Part shown: one piece after another, positions 61,104 through 64,000 of the stretch
Layout of the letters: every line of letters starts with the position of its first letter
How positions within the stretch are numbered: the stretch's first letter is position 1
Source of the DNA: Chimonanthus salicifolius
Lineage: Eukaryota > Streptophyta > Magnoliopsida > Laurales > Calycanthaceae
Assembly: GCA_013350335.1 (NCBI GenBank)
Contig: CM023542.1
Coordinates: 9,364,499-9,428,498, forward strand
Length of the DNA stretch: 64,000 bases
Reading direction: 5' to 3'
Position numbers and translations under genes: made by a program
Notes under the pieces: model-generated
Database searches by the model: none
Seen by the model: the letters and a program-made list of their open reading frames with translations, nothing else
Told to the model about the DNA's origin: nothing

Positions 61104-61505
61104 GGGTGAAACTTGGGTCGGGTTTTGGCCCGAAACGTGCATGACCTGACCTGAAAATCATGCTGGTCGGGTTATGAAAGTCGGATCAGTTGGTCGGCTT
61201 GGGTTAAGAAATCAGAAACCCGCATTGAATTCGGATCGGATTGTGTTGAGAGATTTTTAAGTTAACCCGACCTGACCAGATCAAATCCGACCAATCTGAT
61301 AAAAAGTAGACAAAAGTGGGTTCAAAATGCATGTCGGGTCAGGTTTTGGGTTGAGTCGGATTATAATTCGGGTCAAGTTGGGTCAAGACGTTTGGGTCAA
61401 AAGCTCAGATTGGGTCAAGTCGAGTTCCATATATTAGTAACTTTAGATGGATTGGGTTTTAAAAGACCTGACCCAACCTGGCCGGATTTCAGCTTAAACG
61501 CTTTA
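61104..61505. repeat. GGGTCGGGT-rich element, copy 1
   Basis: About 400 bp of reiterated gggtcggg, gacctgacc and gggtcaag words on both strands, potentially self-pairing. It is related in motif to 62379-62720. Confidence 0.6.
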
Positions 61506-61764
61506 AACCGAGACGTGTCAGTTCACGGTCCTCGTACGTGAGATTCTTCTTCTAAATTTATGCATGCAAGTGGGTCCCACCCTAGAAAGCAGCTTTCCTT
61601 GTTACAGTAGAATACAAACAAGAACACAGCAGCAGCGGCAAACGTCTCGTTTATGTATTTAGAAGTTCGAATGGATTTAGAACTTAGCATTGGCTTCTAT
61701 TTCGGGGGGTTTTTTTTATATTTAAACAAATCTCTCGATTACAGAAAGTTTCACAAGTAAATTC

Positions 61765-62069
61765 ATGGAAATCCAACCTGTGGAAATAGATTTCATGGGT
61801 TGCAAAGAAATTGATGCAAAGTTTTCAATGACTAGAGAAGAGAAAAGTAGTTCAACCATGGAGAAATTTGTGAATTGTGAGTTAAGTCTGGCAACTGGTG
61901 CAATGCAGAAGATTGGAGAGGATGGTGATGGAAGGATGGAAGATGATCAAACGGCAAAGAAGAGAGAAAAGGGAAGCAGTTCTTCGATTTTACTTGATGA
62001 CAAAGGTGGCAATACTGGTAATGCTGATGGGATATACAATCGCAAAGAAAAACAAGCGACTATCCGCAG
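61765..62069 (+). CDS. Candidate first coding exon of an unknown gene
   Basis: An ATG starts 101 codons, MEIQPVEIDFMGCKEIDAKF onwards, hydrophilic and rich in Glu, Asp, Lys and Ser, with CELSLATG in the middle and KKREKGSSSS near the end. It closes in a strong donor (ccgcag/gtgatc). A TATA-like tttatatttaaa lies about 50 bp upstream. The composition suggests a nuclear regulatory protein N-terminus, but no domain is recognised. No following exon was found before 64000, so the gene would continue outside or be a fragment. Confidence 0.45.
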
Positions 62070-62230
62070 GTGATCTCTCTCTATATATAATAAAATTCAT
62101 GTTTACTAATCTTTCTGTTAATTTTTGTTGATACTTTTTTTTTTTTTTATATAAAAAACATTATAATAAAGTCCATTAGTGTTGGAAAAAACTTGTTTTT
62201 ATATTCAATAGATTAAACGCTATAGCAACC

Positions 62231-62330
62231 TTGAGGGGTTAGCTTGATGGTTAATTCTCATTGTTTGTAGCAGGTGTTGGGATCAAGCCCCCCTCAACAC
62301 AAAAAAGGGCCACTCCCTTTACTTCTATAC
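62231..62330 (+). mobile_element. Probable SINE or tRNA-derived fragment
   Basis: The A-box-like tagcttgatggtta and B-box-like ttgggatcaagcc are spaced about 35 bp apart, as in Pol III promoters. Confidence 0.4.
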
Positions 62331-62378
62331 CCGGAGTGTGCGGATTGAGAGGCTTACCAATGTCCCAAGGATTAGTCA

Positions 62379-62720
62379 AGGGCTGCAACTCGAGTCAGGT
62401 CGGGTTTCAAGAAATTTGACCCGACTCGAGTTAATATTTATGGAACCTAACTTGACCCGACTTGAATTCTCAATCCAAAATTCTCGACTCGATCCGACCC
62501 TAATTCCAATACAAATCAACCCGAATTCTGACCTGATCTGCATTTTAAACTCATTTTAGCCTAATTTTAACTGGGGAGGGTCGGATTAGGTAGGGTCGGG
62601 TCGGATTAACTTGTAAAATCCTCAATCTAATCCGACCCGCTGATCTGAAATTCTCAATCCGACCTGCATGATTTCTTGGGTCGGGTCAAAACCCGACTAG
62701 ATTAGTCAAGTGTGATCCCT
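62379..62720. mobile_element. GGGTCGGGT-rich element, copy 2, with AGGG termini
   Basis: The left end agggctgcaactcgagtcagg and the complement of the right end (agggatcacacttgac...) are loosely inverted. The inside is made of gggtcgggtcgg and gacccgac words. TSD unclear. Confidence 0.55.
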
Positions 62721-63859
62721 GAAAAATTTCGATAGGACACTTGGATAAAAAGATTATGTGCTATGGCATAAAATCTATTTATGAATTCGATATCAATATG
62801 ATGAACCCGATGATAAAGAGTTTCAACACCACACCAGGAACCAATCAGTGTCGGCCCTGAGATACCCTAAAATCTCAAGGGCCCTACTGCAGATTATTTT
62901 TTAGACCTATTTTAATGGGTCATAAGAGGCGGCCTACACCGCCTATAGCCGGGGCCGGCTTTGGAACCAATGTTCCTATGTGTTTTTTTAAAATTCAAAC
63001 TCATCCAACATGTATGGCTGAAACCATCCACGTTGGAGACATCACCATGTTATTAAAAAAGGGAAGGATTGTGTAGATATTTTTTTTTCTGTTCTTGTTT
63101 TCTTTTTATTTTAATAATTTTTTTGTAATCGTTAAAAAAGAAAACGAAAACTACTACTAATAATAACTGGATTTGAAAATCAAGCCAACCAAATCCACCG
63201 TTCAATCTTTAATAAAAAATAGAATATGTGCAATGATCGGTGTTTTAAAACTCTGCTTCTCTTGCAAGTTCAATCCCGGTTAAACCTCACCTTAATCCAA
63301 TGTGATTCGATTATCTTCAAAAGGTTTTCAAAGTTCAAACTCTCAAAAACTTTCAATGACTCACGATTAAAAAGGAACTTATTATATTAATTATTAGTAG
63401 AGTGTGTTATTTCTAATAGTAATTAGTGTGAACTAAACATTCTTTATGAAAATATGACTATTATTATTTTAATGTATTTTATATTTGGCATCTACGTTTT
63501 ATAGGTGTTTACATATTTTTATATTTTTAATTAATTAACTAATGATATTTATAATTTGACCAAGTTTGACAAGGAGTAAACTTTAATAAAACCTTATACA
63601 ATCCAACCTTTTCTTGTGCCATAAGTCAAATTTTAAATCATCGGCGGCGATCTGAAAAAGATTGGTTTATAAAACTTTCTATTTCCAGATATTGCTATCA
63701 AATTTATATCACAAGCGGAGTGGGATATAATCTAAAACTTTAGATGATTTGAAGGAGTAAATCTCATTCCAGCATAAGTATCAAGTTTCAAGTATTATTA
63801 TTTTTTTTTATAAACAAACCGTCTTCTCTATGTCGCCTTTCCCTCTTCACCATAGTTTG
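62721..63859. other. Intergenic, one small GGCCGG repeat
   Basis: 62849-62958 has inverted ends gtcggccctgag and ggccggcttt, resembling the larger element at 1575. The rest is AT-rich without a gene. Confidence 0.4.
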
Positions 63860-64000
63860 GAGTTTATAGTGGGAGCGCAACAATAGAGTCTTTAAAGATC
63901 GTGCTGCGTCGAGTGAAGCAGTTTGGAGAAGAGTTTTTTGTATGTATGCCTTTTGGGCCTCTCCCCTTGCGGAATTCAGAAAAGTCTCTACGAACAACAT
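63860..64000 (+). mobile_element. LINE ORF2 fragment at the window edge
   Basis: It reads WERNNRVFKDRAASSEAVWRR...WASPLAEFRKVS, the segment after the zinc-binding region. It is closely similar to the LINE tail at 19288, so both belong to one LINE family. It continues beyond the window. Confidence 0.75.

Overview
The window is nuclear DNA of a flowering plant. It carries a many-exon gene with plant-type GT-AG introns, and most of the rest is plant transposon sequence: LINEs with plant endonuclease, RT and RNase H domains, Ty1/copia and Ty3/gypsy elements with initiator-Met tRNA primer sites, Mutator-like MITEs and long solo LTRs. The species cannot be named from this sequence. The long, transposon-filled introns suggest a large genome. 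No bacterial operons, CRISPR arrays or tRNA/rRNA genes were seen.

Only one host gene is securely identified: the organellar DNA primase-helicase TWINKLE (plant homologue of phage T7 gp4), on the + strand from the ATG at 10263 to the stop at 43585. I could follow it through 21 coding exons. All junctions keep phase and give a 706-residue protein without internal stops, close to the roughly 700 residues usual for plant TWINKLE. The protein has an N-terminal targeting region, a zinc-binding primase module, a TOPRIM domain and a RecA-type helicase. Coding sequence is 2,121 bp spread over 33.3 kb, and most of the large introns hold transposons.

Layout. 1-3193: AT-rich sequence with a 263-bp MITE and weak exon candidates. 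3194-9665: a nearly full-length but broken LINE with a 12-bp target-site duplication (TSD). 9666-10262: the TWINKLE 5' flank with a five-codon upstream ORF. 10263-43585: TWINKLE. Intron 2 holds a small non-autonomous LTR element. Intron 7 holds a copia relic with two LINE tails inserted in opposite orientations, plus a separate LINE tail. Intron 12 holds a gypsy remnant and a 1.2-kb Mutator-like element sitting in a tandem duplication. Introns 13 and 16 hold further LINE pieces. Introns 11 and 15 hold elements made of reiterated palindromic motifs. 44003-47167: a 3.2-kb putative solo LTR containing about twenty copies of a palindromic GC-rich motif. 48475-59032: a three-level nest, in which a MITE was hit by a chromodomain gypsy element that was itself hit by a 2.85-kb solo LTR. 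59033-64000: mostly AT-rich intergenic DNA, a candidate first exon of an unknown gene at 61765, further repeats, and a LINE fragment at the right edge.

The most notable observation is in the last TWINKLE exon. A 16-bp segment matching the extreme 3' end of the local LINE family lies between two copies of a 14-bp target duplication. Together they add exactly 30 bp, ten codons, in frame to the C-terminus. A sister micro-insertion of the same kind lies in intron 12.
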